This document shows positions 9,077 through 18,259 of a DNA stretch of 64,000 nucleotides, piece after piece. Position 1 is the stretch's first letter; every line of letters starts with the position of its first letter. This DNA is from Prosthecomicrobium pneumaticum (GTDB taxonomy: Bacteria; Pseudomonadota; Alphaproteobacteria; Rhizobiales; Kaistiaceae), in assembly GCF_014199915.1 (NCBI RefSeq), contig NZ_JACHOO010000004.1, positions 342,642 through 406,641 of the forward strand, written 5' to 3'. The notes under the pieces were generated by a model. That model ran no database searches. It was not told where the DNA came from and saw nothing but the letters and a program-made list of their open reading frames with translations. Made by a program: the position numbers and the translations under genes.

Positions 9077-9221
9077 GGCAGTCCCCGTTCATGCGATTGT
9101 CACTGGATGCGGCTATCGTCTTCGGCCGCTCGAAGTATTCTTTTCTATATTTCTATTGTGTTCTGAATGTCGGCTGAAGAAAATTGACTTTTCTTCCGTC
9201 ATCTGTGAGCTTACGGAACAG
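9077..9221. promoter_or_regulatory. divergent regulatory region between phnA operon and LysR gene
   Basis: This 145-base gap is much richer in A and T than its surroundings, especially about 9130-9215, and separates two divergent starts. A LysR gene divergent from its target operon is the usual arrangement for LysR control, so this should hold both promoters and the regulator's binding sites. I cannot single out one operator with confidence. Confidence 0.5.
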
Positions 9222-10124
9222 ATGAGCGAAAGATTGCCCCCTCTCAAGGCGCTGGTCGCCTTCGAAAGCGTGGTTCGCCTCGGCAGTGTGACGGCGGCCG
9301 CGGAGGAACTCTTCGTGACGCACAGCGCGGTGAGCAAACAGATCGCGCTGCTCGAGGGGTGGATGGGGCAGCCGCTGTTCCGGTCGAACCGCAAGCGGAT
9401 GCAGCCGACGGCGGAGGCGGCCGCGCTCGCCGAGGTCACCGAGCGGGCCTTCGGGCTGATCGCCGAGGCCTCCGCGGTGCTGCGCCGTGGCGAGGCGGCG
9501 GAGACGCTGCGGGTCATCGCGCCCTCGACCTTCGCGATGCGCTGGCTGATCCCGCGGGTGTGGAGTTTTTCGCGCGCCAGGGCGCCGATCGCGCTGCAGG
9601 TGCGGCCGACCGACAGTCTCGAGGACTGGCAGGAGATCCCGTTCGACGTCGCGATCCGCACCGATCCCCGCGCGCCGCGCCATCTCGAGGCGCGTCCCTT
9701 CCTCGCCGAGACGCTGGTGCTCGCCGCCGCGCCGCGCTTCCTCGCCGCGCGCCGGCTCGCCGCCCCGCGCGATCTCGCCGCAACGGGGGTGATCAGGGCG
9801 GCGACGCGGCCGGGCCAGCTCGAGGCGTGGTCGGCGGCGGCGGGTCTCGACCGGATACCGGACGGCCCGTCCTTCCCGCATTTCTATCTGGCGCTCGAAG
9901 CCGCGCTCGCCGGGGAGGGCCCGCTCGTCTCTCCCTTCGAGACGCTGTGCGACCTGTTCGCGAAGGGCGAGCTCGTCGCCCTGTGGCCCGACATCCGGGT
10001 CGCCGGGCCGACCCATGTCGCGCTGTTCGACGCCGCGGCGCCGCATGCCGGCGCGGCCGAGGCCTTCATCGACTGGCTGACCGCCACGGCGGGAGAGAGC
10101 CGGCCGGCGGCGAAGGCCGCCTGA
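9222..10124 (+). CDS. LysR-type transcriptional regulator, likely controls the phosphonate/peptide operon
   Basis: A 300-residue protein, the usual LysR length. The N-terminal winged helix-turn-helix is LKALVAFESVVRLGSVTAAAEELFVTHSAVSKQ (split here as LKALVAFESVVRLG and SVTAAAEELFVTHSAVSKQ, about residues 8-42). The C-terminal 210 residues form the effector-binding domain. ATG 9222 is chosen because it begins just before the conserved helix-turn-helix and gives family length; the frame stays open upstream through the AT-rich promoter but without a sensible start. It resembles the GcvA-like subgroup. It is divergent from phnA, as phnR regulators often are, and 18 bases before the end of a convergent gene. 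Confidence 0.88.
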   Translation: MSERLPPLKALVAFESVVRLGSVTAAAEELFVTHSAVSKQIALLEGWMGQPLFRSNRKRMQPTAEAAALAEVTERAFGLIAEASAVLRRGEAAETLRVIAPSTFAMRWLIPRVWSFSRARAPIALQVRPTDSLEDWQEIPFDVAIRTDPRAPRHLEARPFLAETLVLAAAPRFLAARRLAAPRDLAATGVIRAATRPGQLEAWSAAAGLDRIPDGPSFPHFYLALEAALAGEGPLVSPFETLCDLFAKGELVALWPDIRVAGPTHVALFDAAAPHAGAAEAFIDWLTATAGESRPAAKAA

Positions 10125-10142
10125 CAGGGCCGCCAGGGGGCG

Positions 10143-13100
10143 CTACGGCGCCGTCCCGATGGCGCCGTCCGGCGCCGCGCCGGCGAGGCGGATCGCCTGA
10201 ACCCGGCCGCCGAGCACCGCCTCTGCCGCCTCGACGACGTGTTCGTGATGGGTGAAGAGGAGCACCTGGGTGTGCCGGCCGAGCTCGGCGAGGAGGGCGA
10301 GGCCGGCGCGGGTGCGCCGCTCGTCGAAGGAGACGAAGAGATCGTCGCCGACGAAGGGCAGCGGCGCGGCGCGGCCGGCATGATCCTCGATCGCCGCGAC
10401 GCGGAGCGCCAGGAAGAGCTGGTCGGCGGTGCCCTCCGACAGGGCGTCGACGGCATGGTGCCGCCCATCGCGCAGCGCCGCGAGGCGGGGCGGATCCTGA
10501 TCGTAATCGATGCCGATGCCCGACCAGGCGCCGCCGGTCAGCGTCGCGAAGGCGGCCGATACCCGCTCGATCAGCGGGCTCTGATGGCGGGCGCGGTAGA
10601 GATCGATGGCGCTCGACAGGAGGCGCGCGGCGGTGTGGTCGCGCACGAAGCGGGTGGCGGCATCGGTGATCTCGGCGAGCGCGTCCCGCTCGTCCTGCGC
10701 GGCGGCCGCGGCGCCCGCTGTTTCGTCGAGTGCTGCGAGCGCATGATCGGCCGCGATGTGCCGTTCGATCGCCGCGGCATGGGCGGCGGCGGCGCGCGCG
10801 ACGTCACCCTCCGCCGCGAGACGCGCGGCGAGGAGCGCCGCCTCATCCCGCCCGGCGAGGTCCGCCCGCAGCGCCGCCTCGTCGAAGGCCGGAATGTGCA
10901 GCGCGAGGCGGGCGCGGGCCTCCGCGACGGCGCGGTCGTGCGCTTCCGCGGCGTCGAGCCGGGCGAGGAGGGGCGGCAGATCGGCGATCGCCGCGAGGCC
11001 GGCCTCGGCGACGAGCGGGGCGAGACCGGCGGCAGCGCGCGCCGCCGCCTCGTCGGCCGCCGCGCGTGCCCGGGTCCGCCGCGCCGCCGCCTCGACCGCC
11101 TGCTCGGCGCGGGCGCCGGCCCGCCGCGCCTCGTCGAGGCGGACCTTCAGCCGGCGGATGGCGGCGGCCGGATCGTCGGGCGGCGGCAGGTCGAGCAGGG
11201 CGGCGAGCGCCGCCACCTCCGCCGCGAAGCGGTCGCGGTCTTCCTCGATGCGGGCAATGCGGTGCTCGGCGGTGCGAAGGGCCTCGACGGCGGCGGGGGC
11301 CTCGCGCCACAGATCGAGCGCGGCGCGCGCCTCGTCGGCGGCCGCCTGCGGCCGGACTGCGACCTGCGGGAACACCTCGGCGCATTCCGCGCCGAGCGCC
11401 TGCGCGGCCGCATCGAGCTCCGCCTCGCGCCGGCGGAGCGCCGCCGCTTCCGCCGCGCCGCGGGCGAGATCGCGCGCGACCTCCGATGCCGCCCGGAAAC
11501 GCGCATCGCGCCGCTCGACCGCCTCGCGCACATCCTTCATCGCGAGCGGGCCGTCGCCGGCCGGCACGAGGCCGAGCTGCGTGCGGAGCGTCTCGACGGC
11601 GGCCCGCTCGGCGCGGCAGAGATCGTCCGCCGCCTTCTGATCGGCGCGCTCGCGGCGCAGACGGCTCCGCTCCTCGAGGACGGTGCGGGCCTCGCGGAGC
11701 GCCGCCAGCAGGCGCTCCTCCGCGCCGGCCGCGATCCCGGCCGCCGCGATGCCGTGCACCTCCCGCCAGAGCGCCGCCCAGCCGGCTTCCGCGTCGGTGA
11801 CGGCCGCACCGGCCTCCGCGACCTGGGCCTCGGCGGTCGCCCGCCGCGCCTCGGCCTCGGCGCGCGCCCGTTCGAGCTGCGCCAGCTCGGCGACGCGGTG
11901 GGCCTCGGTGAGCCGCTCGTCGGCGAGCCGGTCGGCGGCGGCGAGCGCCGCATCGAGCCGGGCCGCGGCGTCGATGTCGTCCGGCAGGGCGGCGCGGCCG
12001 CCCGTCGCGGGCGCGCGCAGGCCCTGCCACAGGGCGTCGCGCAGCGTTCGGGCGGCCTCGATCGCCGCGGGCGTCGGCACCGCTCCGGCCGCGGTCGCTG
12101 CGGCGATCCGGGCGGCGGCGAGGCGCAGCGCGTCCTCGCTCTCGGCGAGCGTGCGGACCGCCCTGTCGCGCGTCTCGCGCGCCGTGCGGCAGAGCGCGAG
12201 CGCCGCCTCGGCGGCGGCGACATCCGGCAGCGGCAGGACGGCGAGCGCATCGGCATCGGCGAGGCCCCAGCCGAGCCGACGCGTCCGCTCGGCGAGGTCC
12301 TGCTCCTCCGCCGCGGCGCGCGCCGTCTGACGGCGCAGCGCCCGGTCGCGCTCCTCGGCGCCGTCGAGCGCATCGAGCCGGCCGCGCATCTCGGAAGGGT
12401 CGGCGGCGTGGCCGAGCCGGACCCGCTCCTCCTCGAGCGCGGCCTGCGCCTCCGCGAGCGTCCGCCTCTCGGCGGCGAGCGCCTCGCGGCGCACGGCCTG
12501 TTCGCGCAGCCGGTCGATCAGGCCGGCGGCGCGCGACAGCAGGGCGGCGCCGGGCAGGGCCGCCCGGAGCGCGGCGACATCGGCGAGGCCGAGCCGGCCG
12601 GCGATGTGGGCGAGCGTGCCGCGCGCCGCGTCGGCCTCGGCCCGGCGGCGCGGCAGGGCTTCGATCTCGTTCGCCACCGCGGCGCGCGTCTCGTCCGCCC
12701 GGTCGATCGCCTCGGCGCGGGCGAGCACGGCGGCATCGACGGTGATGGCCGCGGTTTCCGCCTCGGCCCGCGCCGCCTCCTCCGCTGCCCGGGCGGCCGC
12801 CGCGGCCGCCGTCTCGTGCGCGCCGAGCGCGGCGCGGGCACGGGGCGCGAAGCCGGCGGAGAGGGCGGGCAGCCCGCCGAGCGCCGCCCTGCCGGCGGCA
12901 TGGCGGTCGATCCGGCCGACATCCTCGAAGGCGAGCGCATGGGTCTCGGCGCGGCGGAGCGCCAGCCGCGCCTCCCGCTCGGCGGCTTCGGCTTCGCGCC
13001 GGGCCGCCGCCGCCGCGTCCCGCGCGTCGCGCGCGGCGCGGACCGTCTCGACGCGCAGTTCCCCGGCGCGGATTGCCGCGCGGGCGGCGTCGCGCCGGTC

Positions 13101-13664
13101 GAGCGCCCGGTAGAGCGCGTGCGAGGCGACCCGGCGTTTCGGATCGAAGATCTGGCCGGCGGAGTCGCGCAAGCGGTCGCGCAGCATGGCGATCGGCGCG
13201 AGCCCCGGCGCGGCGGCGACGAGGGCCTCGGCGAGATCGCCGCCGCCCGCGAGCAGCTTGCGCCCGCCTTCGCGCAGCCGCGCCTGATCGAGCCCGAAAA
13301 TGTCGAGAAAGGCGCGCCGGTCGTGCGCGCCGAGAAAGGGCACGAGGCAATCCTCGGCGAGCGCGGCCTCGGAGAGCGGATCGACGAGCGCCGCGGCGCG
13401 CCGTTTCAGGCGGCGGAAGGCGAGCGTCTCGCCGCGCCGCCCGAGCAGCTCGGCCGAGACCCGCATCGCCTTGTAGTCGTGCAGGAAATTGAAGCGCGAG
13501 CGCTCCTCGAAGCCGTAGAGCGCGTCGGCGATGGCGGCGAGCGCGGTGGTCTTGCCGGCCTCGTTGCCGCCATGCACGACGGTGAGCACCGCCTCGCGAT
13601 CGAAGGCGAGCGTGCGGTCGGTGAAATGGCCGTAGCGCTCGAGCGCCAGCGAGACGAACCTCAT
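10143..13664 (-). CDS. YhaN/SbcC-like AAA ATPase with very long coiled coil
   Basis: An 1173-residue SMC-like protein. Walker A is at residues 32-40 (GGNEAGKTT), preceded by the family start RFVSLALERYGHFTDRTLAF. A long alanine, arginine and glutamate-rich coiled coil fills about residues 180-1030. The C-terminal head carries the signature-like LSEGTADQLFLALR and Walker B-like PFVGDDLFVSFDE, then LFTHHEHVVEAA. The N- and C-terminal halves fold together as an ABC head, as in SbcC, Rad50 and YhaN. It overlaps the upstream nuclease gene by ATGA, so the pair should form an SbcDC-like complex that processes DNA ends. A defence role is possible because Zorya is next door, but the pair is common in related genomes. 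Confidence 0.88.
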   Translation of the reverse strand: MRFVSLALERYGHFTDRTLAFDREAVLTVVHGGNEAGKTTALAAIADALYGFEERSRFNFLHDYKAMRVSAELLGRRGETLAFRRLKRRAAALVDPLSEAALAEDCLVPFLGAHDRRAFLDIFGLDQARLREGGRKLLAGGGDLAEALVAAAPGLAPIAMLRDRLRDSAGQIFDPKRRVASHALYRALDRRDAARAAIRAGELRVETVRAARDARDAAAAARREAEAAEREARLALRRAETHALAFEDVGRIDRHAAGRAALGGLPALSAGFAPRARAALGAHETAAAAAARAAEEAARAEAETAAITVDAAVLARAEAIDRADETRAAVANEIEALPRRRAEADAARGTLAHIAGRLGLADVAALRAALPGAALLSRAAGLIDRLREQAVRREALAAERRTLAEAQAALEEERVRLGHAADPSEMRGRLDALDGAEERDRALRRQTARAAAEEQDLAERTRRLGWGLADADALAVLPLPDVAAAEAALALCRTARETRDRAVRTLAESEDALRLAAARIAAATAAGAVPTPAAIEAARTLRDALWQGLRAPATGGRAALPDDIDAAARLDAALAAADRLADERLTEAHRVAELAQLERARAEAEARRATAEAQVAEAGAAVTDAEAGWAALWREVHGIAAAGIAAGAEERLLAALREARTVLEERSRLRRERADQKAADDLCRAERAAVETLRTQLGLVPAGDGPLAMKDVREAVERRDARFRAASEVARDLARGAAEAAALRRREAELDAAAQALGAECAEVFPQVAVRPQAAADEARAALDLWREAPAAVEALRTAEHRIARIEEDRDRFAAEVAALAALLDLPPPDDPAAAIRRLKVRLDEARRAGARAEQAVEAAARRTRARAAADEAAARAAAGLAPLVAEAGLAAIADLPPLLARLDAAEAHDRAVAEARARLALHIPAFDEAALRADLAGRDEAALLAARLAAEGDVARAAAAHAAAIERHIAADHALAALDETAGAAAAAQDERDALAEITDAATRFVRDHTAARLLSSAIDLYRARHQSPLIERVSAAFATLTGGAWSGIGIDYDQDPPRLAALRDGRHHAVDALSEGTADQLFLALRVAAIEDHAGRAAPLPFVGDDLFVSFDERRTRAGLALLAELGRHTQVLLFTHHEHVVEAAEAVLGGRVQAIRLAGAAPDGAIGTAP

Positions 13665-14929
13665 GGTGTCCGCCCGTCCGCACCGGCCGGCCCGGCGAGC
13701 GCGGCGCGCAGCAGCGCGAGCGCCGCCCCGATCGCCGCATCCGCGTCGCCCGCCTCCTGGCCGAGGCCGGTCGCGTCGAGCGCCTCCCGCGGCAGGCGGC
13801 CGGCGAGCGTTGCGAGCGTCTCGGCGAGCGCGGCCCGCAGAAGCGGGTCGGCGGCCGCCTCGGCGAGCGCGGCCTCGAAGCCCGGCACGGCGATCGCCCG
13901 CTCGGCGCCGCCCGGTGGCTCCGTCCGGTCGACGAGCTTCTCGATGAGGAGGTCCGCATCGCTCTCGAAGGCGAGCGCCTGCACCTCCTCCTGCGTCTGC
14001 TCGAGCCGCCCGGCGAGCGCGCCGTGCAGCGGTCCGGCGCCTTCGAGCGTGACGCGGAGCGCGAGCGGCCGGCCCTCGGCGGATCGGAACGCGGCGGCGA
14101 TCGCGCCGCGCAGCCGGTCGTACAGCGCCGGGCGGCCGGCGAGGCCGGAGACGTCGACGCGGATATGGTCGAAGCGGGCGGCATCGAGGGTGAGCGCCTT
14201 CATCGCCACAACGCGGCCGGCCTCGACGGTGACGAGGGTCGCGCCCTTCGGCCCCGTCTCGCGGGCGTGGCGGCCCTGCAGATTGCCGGGGAAGAGGATC
14301 GGCGGGTCCTGCGCGACCAGCTCGCGGGCATGGACATGGCCGAGCGCCCAGTAGTCGTAGCCGCGGCGCCGCAGATCGTCGACCGTGCAGGGCGCGTAGG
14401 CGCCGTGGCCCTCGCGGCCGTCGAGCGAGGTGTGCAGCACGCCGATGTTGAACCAGCCGGGCACGGCCGGCGGATAGCCGAGCACGACGTTTTCCGGCAC
14501 GTGCCGCTGGGCGAAGCTGCGGCCGTGCAGCGCGACGCCGAGCCCCTCGAGGCGGACGGTCTCGGCGGCGCGGACGCCGAAGAGACGATAGCCGGTCGTG
14601 GGCGGCAGCGCCTTGGTGATGACGTTCTCGGCATCGTGATTGCCGCGCACGGCGAAGACCGGAATGGCGGCACGGGCGAGCCGCGCCATCTGCCGGATCA
14701 GGAACTGGCCGGTGGCATAATCGCGCCAATCGCCGTCGAACACGTCGCCGGCGATCACGACGAAGGCGACGCGCTCCTCGATCGCCGCCTCGACGAGGTT
14801 TTCGAGCGCCCGGCGCGAGGCCCCGGCGAAACGGCCGCCCACCGCGCCGCGCCGGGCGAGCCCCTCGAGCGGGCTGTCGAGATGGAGATCCGCGGCGTGG
14901 AGAAAGCGGAATCCCGGCCCCCCGCTCAT
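13661..14929 (-). CDS. YhaO/SbcD-like DNA repair exonuclease (calcineurin-type phosphoesterase)
   Basis: A 422-residue protein. ATG 14929 gives the family start FRFLHAADLHLDSP; the frame stays open 29 codons further upstream but that part is low-complexity. Metallophosphoesterase motifs are in order: DLH (about residue 13), VIAGDVFDG, VRGNHDAEN and GHVHARE, which bind two Mn/Fe ions. It shares ATGA with the SMC-like ATPase gene. Together they make a nuclease-ATPase pair equivalent to SbcD-SbcC or YhaO-YhaN. The C-terminal 120 residues probably bind the partner coiled coil. Confidence 0.88.
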   Translation of the reverse strand: MSGGPGFRFLHAADLHLDSPLEGLARRGAVGGRFAGASRRALENLVEAAIEERVAFVVIAGDVFDGDWRDYATGQFLIRQMARLARAAIPVFAVRGNHDAENVITKALPPTTGYRLFGVRAAETVRLEGLGVALHGRSFAQRHVPENVVLGYPPAVPGWFNIGVLHTSLDGREGHGAYAPCTVDDLRRRGYDYWALGHVHARELVAQDPPILFPGNLQGRHARETGPKGATLVTVEAGRVVAMKALTLDAARFDHIRVDVSGLAGRPALYDRLRGAIAAAFRSAEGRPLALRVTLEGAGPLHGALAGRLEQTQEEVQALAFESDADLLIEKLVDRTEPPGGAERAIAVPGFEAALAEAAADPLLRAALAETLATLAGRLPREALDATGLGQEAGDADAAIGAALALLRAALAGPAGADGRTP

Positions 14930-15386
14930 CCGCGCCCCCGCAGGGCGTGCGCGACCGCCCGGGCGAGGCGGTCGATCCCGGGCGTCGGGTCCGGAGACGG
15001 CGGGTGCACCCGGCAACGGCCGCGCCGGAGCGCGCCCGTCCGCAGGGCGCCGGGCCGATCGGCGCGGGACGCCGCGGAAACGGGCTGCCGAATAGCGGGG
15101 CGAAGAGGGCAGGGGCGGCCGATCACCGTTGTTCGCTTCCCTTCCGTGGCTTCGCCTTCTCGGAGCTCCGCGAAGGCGCCGACTCGGGCCGGCGCGCGCG
15201 GCCGATCGGGCGCGGCGAGCCTATCGGCCCGCTCCGCTTTTGCAACCCGCAGGGGTGACGCGGAGGAGAGCGGATCCGGGAGGCGCGGCCGGTCCTACTC
15301 CGGCGGGTTCTTCGCTCCGACTTCAGGTGATGATTGCAGGAGGCCCGGCCGGCGGCTAGCCTGCCGCGACGTGTGCGGGGGCGTTG
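14930..15386. promoter_or_regulatory. 457-base divergent gap upstream of the Zorya operon, with a candidate zorA promoter
   Basis: No gene is convincing in this gap between the minus-strand nuclease gene and zorA. A candidate promoter is TTGCAG at 15334-15339, a 17-base spacer and TAGCCT at 15357-15362, 24 bases before the zorA ATG at 15387. A G-rich stretch (GCGGGGGCG, about 15375-15383) could be its ribosome site. The match is only moderate and is based on sequence inspection. Confidence 0.35.
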
Positions 15387-17354
15387 ATGGACGGCGGGCG
15401 GATTCTGGAGATCGTGCAGGGCATCGGGCTCTGGGTGCGGTCGAACGTGTTGTGGGGTGCGGGTCTTCTGCGGGGCGAATCGGCCCCGGGTCTGGTCAGC
15501 CTCGCTCTTCTCGTCGTGCTCGCCCTCTCGCTGCTCGTCTTCGTCGGAGGCATTCGCTCGCGCGTCCGGGCGCTCGTCTGGCTCGACCGGGCGGTCCGTC
15601 GCCACGGCGACGAGCACGCTTTCAGCGCGGGGCTCGACCGGCTGACGGCCGAGATCGAGCGGGACGGTCGCCGCGGCAATCGCGAGAAAGTCGCCGGCGT
15701 GTGGCGGGAGTTCTCCGAGACGCTGATCGTCGAGGACGGTGGCGGCCGGCCGATCTATCGCAATTCGGTCCGGCCCGCGGCCTTCTTCAATCTCGAGGAC
15801 ATGGGCTTCGGCGTGGGCTTCTGGCGGCACGTGCCGAGCCTCTTCGTCTCGGTGGGCCTGTTCCTGACCTTTCTCGGCCTCGTTTCCGCCCTCGACAGCA
15901 TGGTGACCGAAAGCGGCGGGAGCATCGGGGCGCAGCAGATGAACGATCTGCTCTCGGTCGCGTCCGCCAAGTTCATCATGTCGCTCACCGGACTGTTCTG
16001 CTCGATCGTCTTCACGATCGCGCTGCGCCGCGAACTGGGCGTCGCGGAGGACAGGGCCCACCGGCTCTGCGACGGGCTCGAGAAGCGGCTCTCCTTCCTG
16101 AGCCTCGAAGGGCTCGCCGCCCGTCAGCTGAAGGCGGTGATCGAGCAGAGGGACATGCTGAAATCCTTCGCGACCGAACTCGTCGCGGAGCTCGGGCGTC
16201 CGCTCAAGGAGATGCCGGCGGCGATCTCGGGCAGCATCGAACAGACCATGCGGCCCCTGCTCGACCAGGTGGGCCGGGCCGGCACCGACGGTGTCGGCGC
16301 GCTCGTGCAGGATATCAGCAGCCGGATGACCGAGGATGTCGGCCGCGCGCTCGGCGAAGCGAGCCGGTCGATCCAGGAGGCCGGCGACCGCATCGCGCGG
16401 CTGTCGGAGCGCATGGATCAGAGTTCGTCGAAAGTGGGCGACGAGCTGAACATCGCCCTGACGCGCGTCTCGGACGCGGTGGCGGGCATCCGCGACACGC
16501 TCGGCGCGGCGGCGCGGGAGACCGGCGGCACGTTCAGCGCCGGGGCGGAGAGGCTCCTCGCCGTCATGAACCAGACGCTCGAGGGTATTCGCGACAACAC
16601 GTCCGCCGGCGCCGCCGCAATGAGCGCCGCCGCGGCCGATCTGCGCCAGGCGGGCGAGCGCGTCCGCGCCGAACTCGAGGCCGCGGGGCGGGCCGGAGCG
16701 GCGGCGGCCGACCGGGAGATCGGCCGCGTGGCGGCGGAGGCCTCGGCGAAAGCGGCGTCCGCCATCCTCGCGCCGCTCGACCAGATCGCCGACAAGATGG
16801 CCGGCGTCGCCGGTCAGGTCGCCGCGGCGGGCAACGACATGCGCCTGTTCGCGGACGGGGTGAAGTCCGGCGCCGACGCATCCGCACAGGCTTCGGCGAG
16901 CTTCCGCACCGCGAGCCAGGATCTCACCGCGGCCGCGGCGCCGATCCGCGCCTCGGTGGCGAGCGTCGAATCCTCCCTCGCCGCGCTTTCGGAGGCGACG
17001 CGCGCCGCGGCGAGCACGGTGAGCCGGTCGGCCGAGGCGACGGCCCGGGCCGCGGCCGAGACGCTCGCGACCGCGCAGGCGGTACTCGGCAGCGAGCAGA
17101 AGGCGATCGAGAACGCGCTCGGCGGGATCGACGTCGCGCTCCGCCGGTTGCGCGAGCAGGGCGAGCGGATCGACGATATCGACGACAAGCTCGGCCGGGC
17201 CTTCGCGATCTATACGCAGCAGGTGGCCGGCGCCGTCGACGGCATGCGGCAGCACGTCCAGCATCTGCAGCAGACGCTCCAGCCGAGCCTCGACACGCTG
17301 AAATCGGTGGTCGAGTCGGCGGAAGAGTTCATTCCCAAGTCGCGGGTCCGCTGA
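15387..17354 (+). CDS. zorA: Zorya anti-phage system protein ZorA (MotA/TolQ-like motor with long tail)
   Basis: A 655-residue membrane protein. A first membrane helix at about 35-55 is followed by a cytoplasmic segment with FFNLEDMGFG, then two helices at about 150-168 and 194-213 that resemble the proton-channel helices of MotA/ExbB/TolQ. Residues 220-655 form a long, mainly helical alanine-rich tail, which is the known hallmark of ZorA. ATG 15387 directly follows an in-frame TTG; either could serve. The zorB start overlaps its stop by one base (TGATG). In Zorya, ZorA and ZorB form a proton-driven membrane motor thought to sense phage entry and activate the cytoplasmic effectors. Confidence 0.93.
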   Translation: MDGGRILEIVQGIGLWVRSNVLWGAGLLRGESAPGLVSLALLVVLALSLLVFVGGIRSRVRALVWLDRAVRRHGDEHAFSAGLDRLTAEIERDGRRGNREKVAGVWREFSETLIVEDGGGRPIYRNSVRPAAFFNLEDMGFGVGFWRHVPSLFVSVGLFLTFLGLVSALDSMVTESGGSIGAQQMNDLLSVASAKFIMSLTGLFCSIVFTIALRRELGVAEDRAHRLCDGLEKRLSFLSLEGLAARQLKAVIEQRDMLKSFATELVAELGRPLKEMPAAISGSIEQTMRPLLDQVGRAGTDGVGALVQDISSRMTEDVGRALGEASRSIQEAGDRIARLSERMDQSSSKVGDELNIALTRVSDAVAGIRDTLGAAARETGGTFSAGAERLLAVMNQTLEGIRDNTSAGAAAMSAAAADLRQAGERVRAELEAAGRAGAAAADREIGRVAAEASAKAASAILAPLDQIADKMAGVAGQVAAAGNDMRLFADGVKSGADASAQASASFRTASQDLTAAAAPIRASVASVESSLAALSEATRAAASTVSRSAEATARAAAETLATAQAVLGSEQKAIENALGGIDVALRRLREQGERIDDIDDKLGRAFAIYTQQVAGAVDGMRQHVQHLQQTLQPSLDTLKSVVESAEEFIPKSRVR

Positions 17355-18259
17355 TGCGCGCCGCCTTCCGCCGCCGCAGCCGGGAGGACGAGGAGGAATC
17401 GGTCTTCGTCTCGATGACCGACATGACCGTCAGCTTCCTGTTCATCCTGATGATCATGCTCGCCTTCTTCGCCAGTCAGTTCAATCCGGAGGACAGTGTC
17501 ACCCGATCCGAATACGACCAGGTCGTCGACGAACGGGATCATCTGCGAGCCGATCTGGCGCTGCTGCGCAGCCGTGTGGCCGAGCTCGAAGCCGAGGTGA
17601 AGCGCCTGCTCGCCGAGCTTTCGCGCAAGGATCCGGTCGAGGAATATCTCAAGCTCACCGCACGGGTCCGGCAGAAGATCCTGCAGCACCTGCGCGACCG
17701 GCTGCGGGTCGATTTCCCCGATCTGATGATCGAGATCAGCCAGGAACAGGATGCGCTGCGCTTCCAGGGAGACGGCCTGTTCGCGAGCGGCGAATCGGTG
17801 CTGCGCGAGGACAAGCGCCGGATCGTCGAGACGGTCGCCGCCCGGCTCGAGGAGATCCTCCCCTGTTACACGTTCGGGCCGCGGTCGAACTGGGCGGCGG
17901 GCTGCGGCGAGGGGGCGGCGATCATCGAGGCGGTGCAGATCGAGGGGCACACCGACGCCACCGGAGACGACCGGAGCAATCTCGACCTCTCGACCCGGCG
18001 CGCCAACGAGACCTTCTGGGCGATGCTCGGGCGGGAGCCGACGCTCGTCGGCCATCTCAATTTCCGCGAGCAGCCGGTGCTTTCGGTGGCGGGCTATGGC
18101 GAGATGCGGCCGATCGCCGACAATGCGACGCCCGCCGGCCGCGCCACCAACCGCCGCATCGATCTGCGCATCATCATGTATACGCCGACGGTCTCGGGCG
18201 AGATCGACGAGATCCGCGGCCGCCTCGGCGCGCTGCCGGCCGACGGAGCGGGGCGATGA
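17354..18259 (+). CDS. zorB: Zorya protein ZorB (MotB-like, OmpA-type peptidoglycan-binding domain)
   Basis: A 301-residue protein with a short basic and acidic cytoplasmic start, then one membrane helix (about residues 25-41) carrying the motor aspartate near D23 in SMTDMTVSFLF. A coiled segment follows to about residue 105, then a periplasmic OmpA/MotB domain with the peptidoglycan-binding signature IEGHTDATGDD and STRRANE, ending in NRRIDLRIIMY. It should anchor the ZorA channel to the cell wall. It is coupled to zorA (TGATG) and to zorC (ATGA). Length and architecture match ZorB rather than flagellar MotB, and no flagellar genes are nearby. Confidence 0.93.
   Translation: MRAAFRRRSREDEEESVFVSMTDMTVSFLFILMIMLAFFASQFNPEDSVTRSEYDQVVDERDHLRADLALLRSRVAELEAEVKRLLAELSRKDPVEEYLKLTARVRQKILQHLRDRLRVDFPDLMIEISQEQDALRFQGDGLFASGESVLREDKRRIVETVAARLEEILPCYTFGPRSNWAAGCGEGAAIIEAVQIEGHTDATGDDRSNLDLSTRRANETFWAMLGREPTLVGHLNFREQPVLSVAGYGEMRPIADNATPAGRATNRRIDLRIIMYTPTVSGEIDEIRGRLGALPADGAGR

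Noticed and set aside
14024..18259. A 1400-codon plus-strand open frame across the nuclease gene, its upstream gap, zorA and zorB
   Set aside because: Only the last 301 codons (zorB) are real. The rest is antisense to the nuclease gene or a wrong frame of zorA; in 70% GC DNA stop codons are rare in shadow frames and the translation is arginine/glycine-rich without domains.
15387..18259. Flagellar stator MotAB or TolQR/ExbBD
   Set aside because: The 435-residue helical tail of the first protein and the following zorC and SNF2 helicase genes, all overlapping, fit Zorya. No flagellar or Tol genes are nearby.
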